Shown: positions 62,051 to 64,000 of the stretch, piece after piece
How the letters are laid out: every line of letters starts with the position of its first letter
How positions within the stretch are numbered: position 1 is the first letter of the stretch
Source of the DNA: Loxodes magnus
Lineage: Eukaryota; Ciliophora; Karyorelictea; Loxodida; Loxodidae
Direction: 5' to 3'
Assembly: GCA_946699065.1 (NCBI GenBank)
Contig: CAMPDV010000041.1
Span: forward strand, 930,001 to 994,000
Length of the DNA: 64,000 nt
Notes under the pieces: generated by a model
Database searches by the model: none
Seen by the model: only the letters and a program-made list of their open reading frames with translations
Told to the model about the DNA's origin: nothing
Position numbers and translations under genes: made by a program

Positions 62051-62355
62051 CTAAGTAGAAAAACCTTAGAGACATTATATGCTTATAAGGAAGTCAATTA
62101 AAGTCTACATAGCATGATTCATTAAAAGATCTCTATTCCTTTTAAAAGCTATTCTTGATAAGAATCTAATACTTGTATCAATTTTATTTAATGTTGAAGT
62201 AATACCTTTTTAAACAGTTCAAGGTACTAATTCCCACCATATTCAACTTTAGGTTAAATAAAGAGCCGACAAAGGTTTTTAAAATATAAAAGGTGTCACG
62301 TTTTTATATCTTAACAATTAATAAACAGTCTAAATTGTTTATATTAGAGAGAATT

Positions 62356-62649
62356 ATGCTAAATTAAATTTATTTTAAATCCATTTTTATATTAAATTCT
62401 TGCTTGATTGTACTTTTGATGGTTTCTCTTTAAATATGCAAATTATTCTATTATCTTTTTGTTCTATTTTATTATAGCAATTTAATTTATAATCTTTAGA
62501 ATAAAAGGATAAAAAGTAATTGGTAATAGTATGATATTTAGATGCCTTTCAAAGAAGTATTATATATCTTTAAGTTTATGTTATAGGAGAATAGTATGTT
62601 ATATCTTCCAAGTATTAGTTAATGTTGCAAAAATAGAATAGTCATCTGA
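62356..62649 (+). CDS. Small membrane protein, 97 aa
   Basis: ATG at 62356 (MLNQIYFKSIFILNSCLIVL) to the first in-frame TGA at 62647. Two hydrophobic segments, then KRIKSNWQQYDIQMPFKEV. Trp is TGG. Short; moderate to weak support. Confidence 0.3.
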
Positions 62650-63036
62650 GTTCACTACAAAATGACTAATAGCTAAATAAAAGATTTCTATCAAATGGAT
62701 TTTGCTTATAGTTCTATCTCTTTATGCCTTTCTTTTTATTTAGTCTATTGCAAGCTTTCTATTAACAAACCAATTTAATAATTCTCATACTTGTTTTTAA
62801 CCAAAACTAGAAATAATCCATTGGTTTCAACTTTAGTCAATAGTTATATAACCATAAACTCTCTTTGCTAGGTTAAATATTATTAAAGCATTAAGCTGCA
62901 TTTCTGTTGTTAAGATTGCTATTAGGTACTTTATTTGTCAGGTTTTTTATACACATAGTAACCAAAAAGAAGCTTAATAAATTCTATAATTTATTTTTGA
63001 ATCTTAGGCAAAAGTTTCACAAACTTAATCTCAATT

Positions 63037-63576
63037 ATGCAAAGAGAAGGATTAATTAGCTTATAATCCTATCTCTTAATTATATTATATCTAAGATAGA
63101 GACTTTTTACAAGTGTATAACTGTTTTTACTTTAATTTAGCTATTTTTTATATTTTATAGAAGCATGCTATTCCATATTTTATAGATATCTATACCGCTA
63201 TGAGGGATACCAAATATTAGATAAGCGAAAGACTAAATTTAAAGATTATATTTAAGAAGATATTGAAGAAATCTGTTCATTCTAGTAAAATTAAAGTGTA
63301 TCCAGATACATAAAATCTATATTAAATTAGTTAATAAAGTATTATAAATATAATGCTTAAATACCCATATTTAGGTATAGTATTATATAAGTTTATGCAA
63401 AAGGACGCTGCTTATAGAGCTAAGTAATTATTTTAAAAATCAAAAGTTTGTTTGAATAATACAACTCAATAATGATATAAAGGATGAATTAATTATAAAA
63501 TGATATAAGCTAAATGACTGAATAATAATTAAATATACTATTAGAGGAAAAGTCAATATCATTGGTAAGATATTGA
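63037..63576 (+). CDS. Hypothetical protein, may continue to the window edge
   Basis: ATG at 63037 (MQREGLISLQSYLLIILYL), 179 codons to the first TGA at 63574. Hydrophobic N-terminal 50 residues, then polar and well ordered: YEGYQILDKRKTKFKDYIQE, FEQYNSIMIQRMNQLQNDIS, QMTEQQLNILLEEK. Beyond 63,575 another frame reads SPKQNLNAILDSYELNLNEC and has a CxxC (YICKLCQDSS near 63,770), and GTAAGA at 63,565 looks like a splice donor. The gene is therefore probably spliced and runs off the right edge. No family recognised. Confidence 0.45.
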
Positions 63577-64000
63577 TTTTAAAAATAAATCTCCGAAATA
63601 AAATCTTAATGCAATACTTGATTCTTATGAACTTAATTTAAATGAATGTATTGTTTAATTATTATAGATATTAAATTAATCTAAATCAGATTATTCATTT
63701 CAAAAAGTAAAAGGTTTTTAAAAATGTGCTTCTATTATTATTTTTAGATTTTATATTTGCAAATTATGTCAAGACAGCTCTTTTATAATTCATCTAAGCT
63801 AGCATTTTCTAAGAGTTATTATAATAACGTTTTAAGTCTTTGATATTAATATTTTTAAGTTTTAATACTTATATAGTTGAGATTATAGGACTGAACAACT
63901 TAATTCATTAAATGTCATTTATAGACAGAATCTGTTTTTCCTAAAGCTTACTAAATCTAGTTTTCTTTTGTTCTAAATTCGTTAAAAAGATCTATTCATA

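Noticed and set aside
62050-63000. Long minus- or plus-strand gene through this interval
   Set aside because: All frames stay open because no triplet is an unconditional stop; I could not find homology, intron phase or a consistent start-stop pair beyond the small ORF at 62356.
1-64000. Tetrahymena- or Paramecium-type code with TGA only as stop
   Set aside because: Internal TGA codons at Trp positions in the MORN protein, the APE/RT motifs and host-type genes cannot be explained by that code.
1-64000. rRNA or complete tRNA genes
   Set aside because: No stretch with rRNA-like conservation or a full cloverleaf was recognised on either strand by eye; a covariance search would be needed to exclude tRNAs.

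Overview
This is a very AT-rich ciliate window, and most of its genes are invisible under the standard code. Three things set the reading. (1) TAA and TAG are read as glutamine throughout: a cytosolic carboxypeptidase, a cytochrome-b5/MAPR protein and a MORN-repeat protein each run through many TAA/TAG codons at sensible positions. (2) TGA is used inside frames where tryptophan is expected; the clearest case is nine internal TGA codons in the MORN gene. (3) Genes nevertheless end at TGA. TAA/TAG=Gln with TGA=Trp and also stop is the ambiguous code described for karyorelict ciliates such as Loxodes, and something similar is known in Condylostoma. I infer such an organism. Tetrahymena or Paramecium, where TGA is only a stop, do not fit. 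Because no triplet is an unconditional stop, an open frame alone is weak evidence here. I relied on homology, ATG-to-TGA length without internal TGA, coiled-coil or zinc-finger pattern, intron phase, and agreement between diverged copies.

Layout. 1-12 kb is mainly host genes: the C-terminal part of a cytosolic (tubulin-type) carboxypeptidase, a MAPR/cytochrome-b5 protein convergent with it, a long Gln-rich coiled-coil protein, several unknown proteins, and a 73-bp palindrome with perfect 21-bp arms. 11.7-20.8 kb mixes host genes (a signal-peptide protein, a 207-aa protein, a spliced 330-aa protein with a 36-nt intron) with dispersed repeats. 20.87-51.79 kb is a tandem array with period about 14.7 kb: two full units plus the first 1.5 kb of a third. 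Each unit carries a zinc-ribbon/coiled-coil/MORN gene, relics of several small-ORF repeat families, an unknown ORF, and an APE-type non-LTR retrotransposon (LINE) on the minus strand. 51.8-64 kb holds an older diverged copy of one repeat family, small membrane-protein ORFs, a candidate 891-codon gene, more repeat-family copies (one with an unbroken 276-aa frame), and a gene near the right edge.

Repeat families, named here for convenience. A: coiled-coil ORF beginning with a basic stretch. B: coiled-coil ORF that changes to the -1 frame at the same place in three diverged copies. C: coiled-coil plus CxxC zinc motif, about 220 aa. D: about 0.5 kb, sharing a LFEGSL-type motif. Families C and D, with different coding content, share a 3' module: a hairpin, often with AATAAA in its loop, followed by a TTAATwwAATT-like tail. 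A sensible working model is non-autonomous elements moved by the LINE machinery. The central MORN copy is a chimera of its two neighbours, which indicates the array formed by unequal crossing-over between two MORN genes. No rRNA, clear tRNA, CRISPR array, LTR element or Polinton was seen.
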